From the NCBI RefSeq assembly GCF_001457025.1, contig NZ_KQ758603.1, positions 148,643-212,642 on the forward strand: a stretch of 64,000 bases of DNA, read 5' to 3'. Below the pieces are notes generated by a model. It was given only the letters and a program-made list of their open reading frames with translations, made no database searches and was not told where the DNA came from. How positions within the stretch are numbered: position 1 is the first letter of the stretch; every line of letters begins with the position of its first letter. The DNA is from Pseudarthrobacter enclensis. GTDB taxonomy: Bacteria; Actinomycetota; Actinomycetes; Actinomycetales; Micrococcaceae. Positions 28,808 through 37,251 of the stretch are shown piece after piece. A program made the translations under genes and the position numbers.

Positions 28808-29782
28808 ATGGACTGGAGCAAAGCCAGGCGGTCCGGCGGCGGTCCTTTCGCGTCGATCCTTGCCATGGTGCAGTGGATCGTGGCCCGGTTGAACGCCTTC
28901 CGTCCCATGCGGGCATTCAGGCACTACACGCTCCAGCATGGCCCGCTGATGAGCGCCGGGATCGGCTTCAACATGTTCTTCTCCATCACCGGCCTGCTGG
29001 CCACCGGATTCTCGGTGGCCGGACTGGTGCTGCGCGGACAGCCGGCGCTGCTGGACAGCATCGTCACCAGCGTGGCCTCCAGCGCGCCCGGCCTGCTGAA
29101 GGTCAACGGCGGCACCGGGCTGGTTGATCCCCAGGACCTCCTGGACCCCCAGGGCCTGGGCCTCACCGCGCTCATCGCCGCGATCGTCACCGTCATCACG
29201 TCCCTGGGGTGGATCGCCGGACTCAGGGACGGACTGCGCGGCGTCATGGAACTGCCGCCGCTCATGCTCAACCCGGTCCTGATGAAGCTCCGCGACGCCG
29301 GGACCCTGCTGCTGCTGGGCGTCGCCCTGGTCATCAGTGCGGGCGCCTCGCTGGTGTTCGGAACCGCCGCCGGCTGGGTGACGGATTTCCTCAACCTCAA
29401 TGATGCCGTGGCCGGGCCGTTGACCACCTCGATCAAAATCGCAGTGCCGCTGGTCCTGGGCTGGGTGACGGCGCTGATCATGTTCCGGCTGGCCGGTGGC
29501 CTGAAGCTCTCCCGCCGCGCCCTCCTCGAAGGGACCATCCTGGCCGCCGTGGGCACCACCATCCTGCAGATCTTCAGCACCGAACTGTTGGCCGGCGCGG
29601 GCCGGAACCCCATCCTCGCTCCGTTCGCCATCATCATCGGCCTGCTGATCTGGTTCAACTTCGTCAGCCAGGTTTACCTGGTGTCCGCCGGCTGGGCAGC
29701 CGTCCGCGAAGCAGACCTGAAGTCCGGCGAGGCACCGCGGAAGACCGTCCTGGGCGCGCGCCGGCCCACACCGCAGACCTGA
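28808..29782 (+). CDS. YihY/BrkB family inner membrane protein
   Basis: About 324 residues with six membrane segments. Family pattern PLMSAGIGFNMFFSITGLLA is near the N-terminus, and ISLGWIAGLRDGLRG-like plus PILAPFAIIIGLLIWFNFVS are further on. The ATG at 28808 is the first good start in frame after the previous gene, but no strong Shine-Dalgarno is seen and homologs sometimes start earlier, so the start is uncertain. The function of the family is unclear; it is not an RNase BN despite the old name. Confidence 0.8.
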   Translation: MDWSKARRSGGGPFASILAMVQWIVARLNAFRPMRAFRHYTLQHGPLMSAGIGFNMFFSITGLLATGFSVAGLVLRGQPALLDSIVTSVASSAPGLLKVNGGTGLVDPQDLLDPQGLGLTALIAAIVTVITSLGWIAGLRDGLRGVMELPPLMLNPVLMKLRDAGTLLLLGVALVISAGASLVFGTAAGWVTDFLNLNDAVAGPLTTSIKIAVPLVLGWVTALIMFRLAGGLKLSRRALLEGTILAAVGTTILQIFSTELLAGAGRNPILAPFAIIIGLLIWFNFVSQVYLVSAGWAAVREADLKSGEAPRKTVLGARRPTPQT

Positions 29783-29888
29783 CCCGCTGACGCCGGAGTA
29801 CCGGTTCCGGAGCATTCCATCCCCATCACGGCCCGGGACCTCGCTTGCGTGTAGCGCACGCAGTGGCCCTGTTCCCGCGCCCTGCCGG

Positions 29889-29904
29889 TGTGATACGTTT
29901 CACG
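29889..29904. promoter_or_regulatory. CRP/GlxR-like site before the orphan sugar-binding gene
   Basis: TGTGA-TACGTT-TCACG fits the CRP/GlxR consensus TGTGA-N6-TCACA except the last base. It overlaps the LacI-like site that follows. Confidence 0.5.
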
Positions 29905-29915
29905 AAACCGTTTTC
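29897..29915. promoter_or_regulatory. LacI-family-like operator
   Basis: GTTTCACGAAAC followed in overlap by GAAACCGTTTTC gives two overlapping inverted repeats with the A/T arms and central CG typical of LacI-family operators. It lies 23 bases before the start of the sugar-binding lipoprotein. No LacI-type gene is in the window. Confidence 0.4.
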
Positions 29916-29937
29916 CCATGAGGAAGAAGCGTACCCG

Positions 29938-31239
29938 ATGGCGAGTCGCCTGCTCCGCACGTTCCGGAAATCTGTCTCACTGGCCAGCGCCGCAGCCCTG
30001 GTGGCGTTAACGGCGGCGTGCTCCAGCCCTGTCACGGACGGCCAACAGGGCGGCCCGGTCGAAATCCGGTTTTCCTGGTGGGGCAACGCCGGCCGGGCCG
30101 AGCTGACCACCAAAGCCATCGCCGAATTTGAGGCAGCGAATCCCGACATCAAGGTGAAACCCGAATTCGGCGACATTAGTGGTTACTTCGACAAGCTCGC
30201 AACACAGGTAGCAGCCAACGATGCGCCGGACGTCATTACCCTTGGCGGCGCCTACCCGGCTGAGTACGCAAACCGGGGTGCGCTGCTGGACCTGTCAAAG
30301 GTTGAGGGCCAGCTTGACCTGTCGCAGCTGGACCAGGGCGCATTGGAGAACGGCCAGGTGCAGGGCACTCAGTACGGTGTGTCCACCGGAGCCAATGCCC
30401 TTGCAATCGTCGTCAATCCCAAGGTGTTCGAGGCGGCGGGTGTCCCGCTGCCGCACGATGGCACCTGGAGCTGGGACGATTTCGCACAGACTGCCGCGGA
30501 CATTACAGCAAAGAGCCTAAAGGGGACGTACGGAACGGCAACGGTCCTCACCCACGACTCCCTGGATGCCTTCGCTCGCCAGCGCGGAGAAGCGCTCTAC
30601 ACCCAGGACGGAGAACTCGGCCTCGGCAAGGAGACGGTGCAAGAATACTTCGACTTCTCGCTGAAGCTCAGCGAAACGGGTGCCGCCCCCAATGCTTCGG
30701 AGACAGTGGAGAAACTCAACGTCAGCACCGAACAGACCCTGATGGGGATGGGACAGGCCGGCATGATGCTCACCTGGAGCAACTCCCTGACGGCCCTGAG
30801 CAAGGCCTCCGGTGCGGAGCTTCAACTGATGAAGCTGCCTGGCGAAACCCCGCAAGCAGGCATCTGGCTGCAATCCTCGCAGTTCTACACCATCTCAGCG
30901 CGCAGCAAGCACACTGAAGCCGCTGCGAAACTCGTCAACTTCCTGGTGAACAACGAGGCAGCGGCGAAGATCATCCAGAGCGACCGCGGCGTTCCCAGCA
31001 ACCCGGCCATGCGCACGGCCATCCAGGACCTGCTGACCCCGCAGGGAAAAGTTGAAGCCGGTTATATTGACGGGATCGGCAAAATGGAGTTTGCGCCCAC
31101 GTTCATCGGACCCACCGGGTCAACCGCAGTCTCCGAGATAACCGCCCGCATCAACGCCGATGTCCTGTTCAAACGGCTGACCCCGGAAAAGGCTGCAGAG
31201 CAGTGGCTCAACGAAAGCAAGGCCGCAATCGGCAAGTAG
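29938..31239 (+). CDS. Extracellular sugar-binding lipoprotein (SBP_bac_1), orphan
   Basis: 433 residues from ATG 29938, preceded by GAGGAAG. Lipobox LTAAC with Cys28. Mature protein: IRFSWWGNAGRAELT, AEFEAANPDIKVKPEFGD, VITLGGAYPAEYANRGALLDL, a CUT1-type solute-binding fold. No permease or ATPase accompanies it, so it must use components encoded elsewhere. Leu24 in the signal peptide is encoded by TTA and an ATA codon occurs near 31137; both are rare in this DNA and may point to acquisition. It is followed by a convergent hydrolase gene. Confidence 0.88.
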   Translation: MASRLLRTFRKSVSLASAAALVALTAACSSPVTDGQQGGPVEIRFSWWGNAGRAELTTKAIAEFEAANPDIKVKPEFGDISGYFDKLATQVAANDAPDVITLGGAYPAEYANRGALLDLSKVEGQLDLSQLDQGALENGQVQGTQYGVSTGANALAIVVNPKVFEAAGVPLPHDGTWSWDDFAQTAADITAKSLKGTYGTATVLTHDSLDAFARQRGEALYTQDGELGLGKETVQEYFDFSLKLSETGAAPNASETVEKLNVSTEQTLMGMGQAGMMLTWSNSLTALSKASGAELQLMKLPGETPQAGIWLQSSQFYTISARSKHTEAAAKLVNFLVNNEAAAKIIQSDRGVPSNPAMRTAIQDLLTPQGKVEAGYIDGIGKMEFAPTFIGPTGSTAVSEITARINADVLFKRLTPEKAAEQWLNESKAAIGK

Positions 31240-31257
31240 GCCGGCGCCGGGCCGGCC
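31239..31257. terminator. Short GC hairpin between convergent genes
   Basis: GGCCGGC pairs with GCCGGCC around five bases in the 22-base gap between two convergent stops. No U-tract. Confidence 0.35.
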
Positions 31258-31261
31258 AGTG

Positions 31262-32038
31262 TCAGGATGCGTTCCCGGCGTCGAGGTACTGGTCGGCCCA
31301 GGCGGCAATGATCTTGCCGGCACGGGCAGCCTGCCCCTTACCGGTCAGCAGGTGGTCGCTGCCTTCCAGGGAAACGAAGTTCCGGGGGTGGCGTGCGGTC
31401 TGGAAGATGGTGCTCGCGTTTTCGATCCCCACGGTGTTGTCCGTGGGGGAGTGGAGCACCATAAGCGGCTTGTGCAACGTCCGGATGCAGACGGTCAGGT
31501 CGGCGTTTTCAAGGTCCTCCACAAAGTGTTTCCGGATCTCCACCCGCTTGCCGCCCAGGTCCACTTCGGCGGCACCCTCGCTGAGGATCTTGTCCAGTGC
31601 GGCGTCAAAGACGTGGGCCACGTGCTTAGGGGAGAACGGGGCACCCACGGTGGCAACGGCGTCGAGCTCCGGAATCTCCCGTGCCGCTGCGAGCACCGCG
31701 GCCCCGCCGAAGGAATGGCCCACCAGCAGTGAGATTTCCTTGCCCTGGCTGCGCATGAATTCGGCCGCCTTGACGGTGTCCGCCACCTTGTGGCTGAAGG
31801 AACCCGCGGACCACTCGCCGGCGGAGCCTCCCAGGCCCAGGTTGTCGAACCGCAGCATGCCCACACCGCTGTCGGCCAGGGCCTTGCACATCCGCGATGC
31901 TGAGGGGCTGTCCTTGCCCAGGGTGAAACCGTGCGAGAACACGCCCCATCCTTTGACGGGACCTTCGGGGATGTCGATGATGCCGGAGAGCATCTCGCCG
32001 GTGGAACCTTCAAAGCTGACCTTTTCGGAGCGGGACAC
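31262..32038 (-). CDS. Alpha/beta hydrolase
   Basis: 258 residues. Serine hydrolase fold: oxyanion region FSHGFTLGKDSPS, nucleophile elbow GHSFGG near residue 125, acid region HSPTDNTVG, and catalytic His in GSDHLLTG. In many bacteria this type is fused to a C-terminal OsmC domain; here it stands alone. GTG start with AGGGGA upstream. It follows sdhB on the same strand but is separated by two strong hairpins, so it probably has its own promoter. Confidence 0.85.
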   Translation of the reverse strand: MSRSEKVSFEGSTGEMLSGIIDIPEGPVKGWGVFSHGFTLGKDSPSASRMCKALADSGVGMLRFDNLGLGGSAGEWSAGSFSHKVADTVKAAEFMRSQGKEISLLVGHSFGGAAVLAAAREIPELDAVATVGAPFSPKHVAHVFDAALDKILSEGAAEVDLGGKRVEIRKHFVEDLENADLTVCIRTLHKPLMVLHSPTDNTVGIENASTIFQTARHPRNFVSLEGSDHLLTGKGQAARAGKIIAAWADQYLDAGNAS

Positions 32039-32060
32039 GGAATCCCCTTTCTGATCCTGC

Positions 32061-32123
32061 CGTTGCCCTATCAGATAAGGGCCCTAAAACCCGGTTTTAG
32101 GGACTCCATCTGATAGGGCAACG
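32061..32123. repeat. 63-bp nested palindrome
   Basis: Outer arms CGTTGCCCTATCAGAT and ATCTGATAGGGCAACG pair perfectly over 16 bases. Inner arms CCCTAAAACC and GGTTTTAGGG pair over 10 around a single C. It lies just before the hydrolase start and after the sdh terminator. Unlike the ordinary terminators here it is AT-richer and has two nested stems, more like a REP-type element. Confidence 0.8.
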
Positions 32124-32141
32124 GGCGTTTTGGTGGTGAGA

Positions 32142-32185
32142 CGACGACGGCGCCGGCCCCTTGGGTGGGGACGGCGCCGTCGTCG
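32142..32185 (-). terminator. Terminator of the sdh operon
   Basis: CGACGACGGCGCCG pairs with CGGCGCCGTCGTCG, 14 perfect bases, around a loop with a further CCCC/GGGG stem. It begins 14 bases after the sdhB stop. Confidence 0.75.
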
Positions 32186-32198
32186 GGGGTGTCCTGCG

Positions 32199-32981
32199 TC
32201 AGATCCGGCGGGACAGGATCGCCTGCTTGACCTCGGCGATGGCCTGCGTAACCTGGATGCCGCGGGGGCAGGCCTCGGAGCAGTTGAAGGTGGTGCGGCA
32301 GCGCCACACGCCTTCCTTGTCGTTAAGGATCTCCAGGCGCATGTCACCGGCGTCATCGCGGGAATCGAAGATGAAGCGGTGTGCGTTCACGATCGCTGCC
32401 GGGCCGAAGTACTGGCCGTCGGTCCAGAACACGGGGCAGGAGGACGTGCACGCGGCGCACAGGATGCACTTGGTGGTGTCGTCGAAGCGCTCCCGGTCCT
32501 CGGCGGACTGCAGGCGTTCCCGGGTGGGCTCGTGGCCCTTGTTGATCAGGAACGGCATGACCTCGCGGTAGGACTGGAAGAACGGTTCCATGTCCACGAT
32601 GAGGTCCTTCTCCACCGGCAGGCCCTTGATGGGTTCCACGGTGATGGGCTTGGACGTGTCCAGGTCCTTCAGCAGGGTCTTGCAGGCGAGCCGGTTCCGG
32701 CCGTTGATGCGCATGGCGTCGGAACCGCACACGCCGTGGGCGCAGGAGCGGCGGAAGGACAGGCTGCCGTCCATCTCCCACTTGACCTTGTGCAGGGCGT
32801 CCAGGACACGGTCCGTGCCGTACATGGTCAGGTGGAAGTCATCCCAGGTCGCTTCCCCGGAGACCTCCGGGTTGTACCGGCGCACGCGCAGGTGGACATC
32901 GAACGTGGGGATTTCGCCGCCACCGCCGACGCCGGCAGGCAGTTCAATCTTTGAGGCTGGCTCAGCGATTTCAGCGGTCAT
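32199..32981 (-). CDS. sdhB: Succinate dehydrogenase iron-sulfur subunit
   Basis: 260 residues. Electron-transfer subunit of complex II. The [2Fe-2S] ligands are in CAHGVCGSDAM and a further Cys in NRLACK; the two other clusters use CILCAACTSSCPVFW and CRTTFNCSEACPRGI. All needed Cys are present. Last gene of sdhCDAB, one base after the sdhA stop. Confidence 0.97.
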   Translation of the reverse strand: MTAEIAEPASKIELPAGVGGGGEIPTFDVHLRVRRYNPEVSGEATWDDFHLTMYGTDRVLDALHKVKWEMDGSLSFRRSCAHGVCGSDAMRINGRNRLACKTLLKDLDTSKPITVEPIKGLPVEKDLIVDMEPFFQSYREVMPFLINKGHEPTRERLQSAEDRERFDDTTKCILCAACTSSCPVFWTDGQYFGPAAIVNAHRFIFDSRDDAGDMRLEILNDKEGVWRCRTTFNCSEACPRGIQVTQAIAEVKQAILSRRI

Positions 32982-32982
32982 C

Positions 32983-34782
32983 TTAGTACTTCCTCACCAT
33001 CGGCTCGTAGCGGGTAAAGACAACCGGCTTGGTGGCCAGGCGGATGCCGGCGATTGACTCCGCCGTTCCGTCTGCCGGCGCGTGGTCGTCCTTGTACGCC
33101 ATGGAGTGCTTCATGAATTTCTCGTCGTCGCGGTCCGGGAAGTCCTCGCGGAAGTGTCCGCCGCGGGATTCTTCACGGTGCAGGGCTGCCACGGTCATCA
33201 CCTTGGCCAGTTCCAGCAGGAAGCCGAGTTCCACGGCCTCCAGCAGGTCCAGGTTGAAGCGCTTGCCCTTGTCCTGGACGCTGATGCGCTTGTACCGCTC
33301 CTCGAAGGAGGCGATGTCGCGCAGCACCTGGTTCAGGGTGTCGGCGGTGCGGAACACCTGCATGTTGGCGTCCATGGTGTCCTGCAGTTCCTTGCGGATC
33401 TGGGCCACCTTCTCCTCGCCGGTGCCGTTGCGGGCAATGTCCAGCAGGTCGGTGGTGTACGCCGTGGGGTTTTCCGGCAGTTCCACGAACTGGGCGGTCT
33501 TGGCGTACTCCGCAGCGGCGACGCCGGCACGCTTGCCGAACACGTTGATGTCCAGCAGCGAGTTGGTGCCAAGGCGGTTGGAGCCGTGGACCGAGACGCA
33601 GGCCACCTCACCGGCGGCGAACAGGCCGGGGATGACGGTCTCGTTGTCCTGCAGGACTTCGGTTTCGATGTTCGTGGGGATGCCGCCCATGGCGTAGTGG
33701 GCGGTGGGGAACACGGGGACCGGTTCGGTGTAGGGCTCAACACCGAGGTAGGTGCGGGCGAACTCGGTGATGTCCGGAAGCTTGGCATCGATGTGGGCCG
33801 GTTCCAGGTGCGTCAGGTCCAGCAGGACGTAGTCCTTGTTCGGGCCGCAGCCGCGGCCTTCACGGACTTCGTTGGCCATGGAGCGGGCCACGATGTCGCG
33901 GGGAGCGAGGTCCTTGATGGTGGGGGCGTAGCGCTCCATGAAACGCTCGCCCTCGGAGTTGCGCAGGATCGCGCCTTCGCCACGGGCCGCCTCGGAGAGG
34001 AGGATGCCCAGGCCGGCCAGGCCGGTCGGGTGGAACTGGAAGAATTCCATGTCCTCCAGGGGGATGCCGCGGCGGAACGCGATGCCCATGCCGTCGCCGG
34101 TCAGCGTATGGGCGTTGGAGGTGGTCTTAAAGACCTTGCCGGCGCCGCCCGAGGCGAACACCACGGACTTGGCCTGGAAGACATGCAGTTCACCGGTGGC
34201 GAGGTCGTAGGAGACCACGCCGGCAACACGCTTCTGCTTGTAGGACGTGCCGTCCTCGCGGACAGCGTCCTCCTCGACCGTCAGCAGGTCCAGGACGTAG
34301 TACTCGTTGTAGAACTCAACGTTGTGCTTGACGCAGTTTTGGTACAGCGTCTGCAGGATCATGTGGCCGGTGCGGTCCGCCGCGTAGCAGGCGCGGCGGA
34401 CGGGTGCCTTGCCGTGGTCGCGGGTGTGGCCGCCGAAGCGGCGCTGGTCGATGCGGCCTTCGGGCGTGCGGTTGAACGGCAGGCCCATCTTTTCCAGGTC
34501 AAGTACGGCGTCGATGGCTTCCTTGGCCATGACCTCCGCGGCGTCCTGGTCCACCAGGTAGTCGCCGCCCTTGACGGTGTCGAACGTGTGCCACTCCCAG
34601 TTGTCTTCCTCGACATTGGCAAGTGCTGCACACATGCCACCCTGCGCCGCACCGGTGTGCGAGCGGGTGGGGTAGAGCTTGGTCAGTACTGCTGTGCGCG
34701 CACGCTGACCGGATTCGATCGCGGCGCGCATGCCAGCGCCACCGGCACCGACGATGACGACGTCGTACTTATGGACCTGCAT
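32983..34782 (-). CDS. sdhA: Succinate dehydrogenase flavoprotein subunit
   Basis: 599 residues from ATG 34782; a longer frame to 34845 crosses the intergenic region. FAD site VVIVGAGGAGMRAAIES, covalent-FAD His in SHTGAAQGG, active-site HPTG and RGEGAILRN regions, and FAYGGI-like AHYAMGGIPTN are visible. It oxidises succinate to fumarate at the membrane. It follows sdhD after a 109-base gap that holds a stable hairpin. Confidence 0.97.
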   Translation of the reverse strand: MQVHKYDVVIVGAGGAGMRAAIESGQRARTAVLTKLYPTRSHTGAAQGGMCAALANVEEDNWEWHTFDTVKGGDYLVDQDAAEVMAKEAIDAVLDLEKMGLPFNRTPEGRIDQRRFGGHTRDHGKAPVRRACYAADRTGHMILQTLYQNCVKHNVEFYNEYYVLDLLTVEEDAVREDGTSYKQKRVAGVVSYDLATGELHVFQAKSVVFASGGAGKVFKTTSNAHTLTGDGMGIAFRRGIPLEDMEFFQFHPTGLAGLGILLSEAARGEGAILRNSEGERFMERYAPTIKDLAPRDIVARSMANEVREGRGCGPNKDYVLLDLTHLEPAHIDAKLPDITEFARTYLGVEPYTEPVPVFPTAHYAMGGIPTNIETEVLQDNETVIPGLFAAGEVACVSVHGSNRLGTNSLLDINVFGKRAGVAAAEYAKTAQFVELPENPTAYTTDLLDIARNGTGEEKVAQIRKELQDTMDANMQVFRTADTLNQVLRDIASFEERYKRISVQDKGKRFNLDLLEAVELGFLLELAKVMTVAALHREESRGGHFREDFPDRDDEKFMKHSMAYKDDHAPADGTAESIAGIRLATKPVVFTRYEPMVRKY

Positions 34783-34849
34783 ACCAGACGCTCTTTCTCT
34801 CAAAATTCGCAATAAAACAATCGGGGCCTGATGCTGTCCCCGCACAGCA

Positions 34850-34876
34850 GGGCCCGCGGTCTATGCCCGCGGGCCC
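34850..34876 (-). other. Intercistronic hairpin between sdhD and sdhA
   Basis: GGGCCCGCGG pairs with CCGCGGGCCC around seven bases. No U-tract follows, so it may protect or segment the mRNA rather than end it. Confidence 0.5.
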
Positions 34877-34891
34877 GGGATGGTGCTGGTG

Positions 34892-35353
34892 CTAGGCAGG
34901 GCAGAATCCGCCAGGCAGCGGAACGCCGTCCACCACGGGGCACGGATCGAAGGTGAAGATCACCAGGGTGCCCAGGATGATGATGACCGCGGCGGCCGAG
35001 TAGAGGACCGTCTTCAGCCAGCGGCGGGTGGAGTCCTTCTCGGCGTAGTCGTTGATGATGGTGCGCACGCCGTTGGTTCCGTGCAGCATGGCCAGCCACA
35101 GCATGGCCAGGTCCCAGAACTGCCAGAACGGGTCAGCCCACTTGCCGGCCACGAAGCCGAAATCGATGGCGTGGATGCCCTCGCCCACCATCAGGTTAAC
35201 GAAGAGGTGTCCGAAGATAAGGACCACCAGCACCACGCCGGAAAGGCGCATGAACAGCCAGGCGATCATCTCGAAGTTGCCCCGGCTGCCGCCGCTGCGG
35301 CGGTACTGCGGAGCGATCCGGCCGCTGCGCGGGCTCTCGATGGTTGCAGTCAT
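34892..35353 (-). CDS. sdhD: Succinate dehydrogenase membrane anchor subunit D
   Basis: 153 residues. Three membrane helices; the first contains RLSGVVLVVLIFGHLF with a His suitable as heme b ligand. A later segment, MLHGTNGVRTIINDY, matches actinobacterial SdhD. It anchors SdhAB with SdhC and helps form the quinone site. Starts three bases after the sdhC stop. Confidence 0.92.
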   Translation of the reverse strand: MTATIESPRSGRIAPQYRRSGGSRGNFEMIAWLFMRLSGVVLVVLIFGHLFVNLMVGEGIHAIDFGFVAGKWADPFWQFWDLAMLWLAMLHGTNGVRTIINDYAEKDSTRRWLKTVLYSAAAVIIILGTLVIFTFDPCPVVDGVPLPGGFCPA

Positions 35354-35356
35354 GGC

Positions 35357-35737
35357 TTAGTGACCTCCGAGGGCGAGGGACAGGTGGCGGATGGAGAAGG
35401 CAACCATGGTGACGAGCCACAGGCCAAGGACGGCCCACAGCATCTGCCGCTGGTACTTGGCGCCCTTCTTCCAGAAGTCCACCGCGATGATGCGCAGGCC
35501 ATTGAAGGCGTGGAAAACGATCGCGGCAACGAGGCCGGTCTCACCCAGTGCCATCAGCGGATTCTTGTACGCGCCGATGACGGCGGTGTAGGCCTCCGGG
35601 GACACGCGCACCAGGCTGGTGTCCAGCACGTGGACCAACAAGAAGAAAAAGATCACTACACCGGTAATGCGGTGTCCTACCCAGGACCACATGCCTTCAC
35701 GGCCGCGGTACAAGGTGCCAGCTGGTTTTGTCGGCAC
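35357..35737 (-). CDS. sdhC: Succinate dehydrogenase cytochrome b556 subunit
   Basis: 126 residues from GTG 35737, chosen because GGGAGG stands upstream; the frame to 35809 is longer but lacks a binding site. SWVGHRITGVVIFFFLLVH carries the conserved Ser/His-Arg and the heme-ligand His, followed by HAFNGLRIIAVDF. First gene of the operon. Confidence 0.92.
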   Translation of the reverse strand: MPTKPAGTLYRGREGMWSWVGHRITGVVIFFFLLVHVLDTSLVRVSPEAYTAVIGAYKNPLMALGETGLVAAIVFHAFNGLRIIAVDFWKKGAKYQRQMLWAVLGLWLVTMVAFSIRHLSLALGGH

Positions 35738-35825
35738 TGATAAACCTCCCTGCGACACAGCGGCGCTGGCATGAGATCCACGCGGGGGGAACGCCTGCTG
35801 CGAGAGCACTCTTAGCTCAGGCCTA

Positions 35826-35854
35826 AATCTAGGCTTCGCTCACAGCTTATTCAA
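35826..35854 (-). promoter_or_regulatory. Promoter of the sdhCDAB operon
   Basis: On the minus strand TTGAAT, 17 bases, TAGATT: a good sigma-70 type match. The inverted repeat GCCTA-AATC-TAGGC (35821-35834) covers the -10 box and could be an operator. The leader to sdhC would be about 80 bases. The 280-base gap to the gene on the plus strand shows no coding sequence. Confidence 0.6.
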
Positions 35855-36003
35855 TTTCGGGGCTCTTTGCTTGCCAGCAGTGGCGCGGATTTTCCGATTT
35901 TTTGAGACAAACCCCACAAAGCCTTGCCTCCGGAGCGGCCATCCTGCTCGTGCGGAGGGTACGGCAGCGCCGCCCGGGACACGGCCGGAGGCACCCCGTC
36001 GGC

Positions 36004-36009
36004 TAAAGT
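36004..36009 (+). promoter_or_regulatory. -10 box TAAAGT before the guanylyltransferase gene
   Basis: TAAAGT ends eight bases before ATG 36018, with no Shine-Dalgarno between, which suggests a leaderless or nearly leaderless mRNA. Confidence 0.4.
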
Positions 36010-36017
36010 TAGCGGTG

Positions 36018-37151
36018 ATGAGTACAGACAAAGTGACAAGCCCGGCATCACCCCTGGACCGCTTCTATGCGGTGATTCCGGCCGGCGGAGTGGGGACCCG
36101 CCTCTGGCCCCTGTCACGAGCCGCAGCTCCCAAGTTCCTTCACGACCTCACCGGTTCGGGCAGCACGCTGCTGCGCGCCACCTATGACCGGCTGCAGCCG
36201 CTGGCGGGCACCCGCATGCTGGTGGTCACCGGCAAGGCACACCGCGACGCGGTCTGCCGGCAGCTGCCCGAAGTGCAGGACGCGGACCTGGTCCTCGAGT
36301 CCGAGCCGAAGGATTCCGCCGCCGCCATCGGACTGGCCGCTGCCATCCTGCACGAACGTGATCCGGGGACCATCATGGGCTCCTTCGCCGCGGACCAGGT
36401 GATCAGCCCGGACCGGCTCTTCCAGGAGGCTGTCCGCGAGGCGATCCACACGGCGGCCGCCGGCAAGATCGTGACCATCGGGATCAAACCGACCCACCCG
36501 TCCACCGGCTTCGGCTACATCCGCTCCGGCCAGCAACTGCGCGTCGAGGGCGCACCCAGTGCGCAGGACGTGGTGGAGTTCGTCGAGAAGCCGGACGAGG
36601 TCGTGGCCCAGCAGTATGTGGACAGCGGCAACTATGTCTGGAACGCCGGCATGTTCGTCGCCCCGGTGGCCCTGCTGCTCAAGCACTTGGAAGCCAACCA
36701 GCCCGAGCTGTTCCAGGGGCTGCAGGAGATCGCCCGCGCCTGGGACACCCCGGAGCGGGATGAGGTCACTGCGCGGGTGTGGCCCACCCTGCCCAAGATC
36801 GCCATCGACTACGCGGTGGCCGAGCCTGCCGCCGAAGCCGGGGACGTCGCCGTCGTGCCCGGGACCTTCCGGTGGGACGACGTTGGCGACTTCGCCTCCG
36901 TGGGCCGGCTCAATTCCGCCAAGGAAGTCGACGCCGTCACAGTGCTCGGTGAGGGCGCGCGGGTGTTCACGGAGAACTCCAGCGGCGTGGTGGTCACGGA
37001 CACCAAACGCGTCATCGCCCTGATTGGCATCGAAGACGTGGTCATCGTGGATACCCCGGATGCCCTGCTGGTGACCACCATGGCCAACTCCCAGCGGGTC
37101 AAGGCAGCCGTGGACGCGCTCAAGGCCAGCGGCGACACCGACGTCCTCTAG
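36018..37151 (+). CDS. manC: Mannose-1-phosphate guanylyltransferase
   Basis: 377 residues. It makes GDP-mannose from mannose-1-P and GTP for glycans, lipomannans or polysaccharide. N-terminal nucleotide-binding motif GGVGTRLWPLSR (residues 23-34), FAADQVI near 115, VEFVEKPD near 188 and GTFRWDDVGDF near 280. It lacks the C-terminal cupin isomerase domain of the long bifunctional enzymes, so it is the short type. Monocistronic, with a hairpin after the stop. Confidence 0.92.
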   Translation: MSTDKVTSPASPLDRFYAVIPAGGVGTRLWPLSRAAAPKFLHDLTGSGSTLLRATYDRLQPLAGTRMLVVTGKAHRDAVCRQLPEVQDADLVLESEPKDSAAAIGLAAAILHERDPGTIMGSFAADQVISPDRLFQEAVREAIHTAAAGKIVTIGIKPTHPSTGFGYIRSGQQLRVEGAPSAQDVVEFVEKPDEVVAQQYVDSGNYVWNAGMFVAPVALLLKHLEANQPELFQGLQEIARAWDTPERDEVTARVWPTLPKIAIDYAVAEPAAEAGDVAVVPGTFRWDDVGDFASVGRLNSAKEVDAVTVLGEGARVFTENSSGVVVTDTKRVIALIGIEDVVIVDTPDALLVTTMANSQRVKAAVDALKASGDTDVL

Positions 37152-37166
37152 GGCGGACCGGCGCCT

Positions 37167-37197
37167 CATCCCGGGCCCCGGCCTTGGGCCCGGGATG
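37167..37197 (+). terminator. Hairpin after manC
   Basis: CATCCCGGGCCC pairs with GGGCCCGGGATG, 12 perfect bases, seven-base loop, no U-tract. Confidence 0.6.
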
Positions 37198-37239
37198 TAA
37201 CGCGGCGACCGTGATGGGCGCTATTGGTGCCGTGATCGC

Positions 37240-37245
37240 TAGAGT
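37240..37245 (+). promoter_or_regulatory. -10 box TAGAGT, leaderless start of the amidohydrolase
   Basis: TAGAGT, six bases, then GTG 37252. No Shine-Dalgarno. Confidence 0.45.
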
Positions 37246-37251
37246 GAAGCA

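Noticed and set aside
29938..32038. Sugar-binding lipoprotein and hydrolase as one operon
   Set aside because: The genes are convergent and no transport genes adjoin.
33082..34815. 577-residue open frame opposite sdhA
   Set aside because: Antisense shadow of a conserved enzyme gene.
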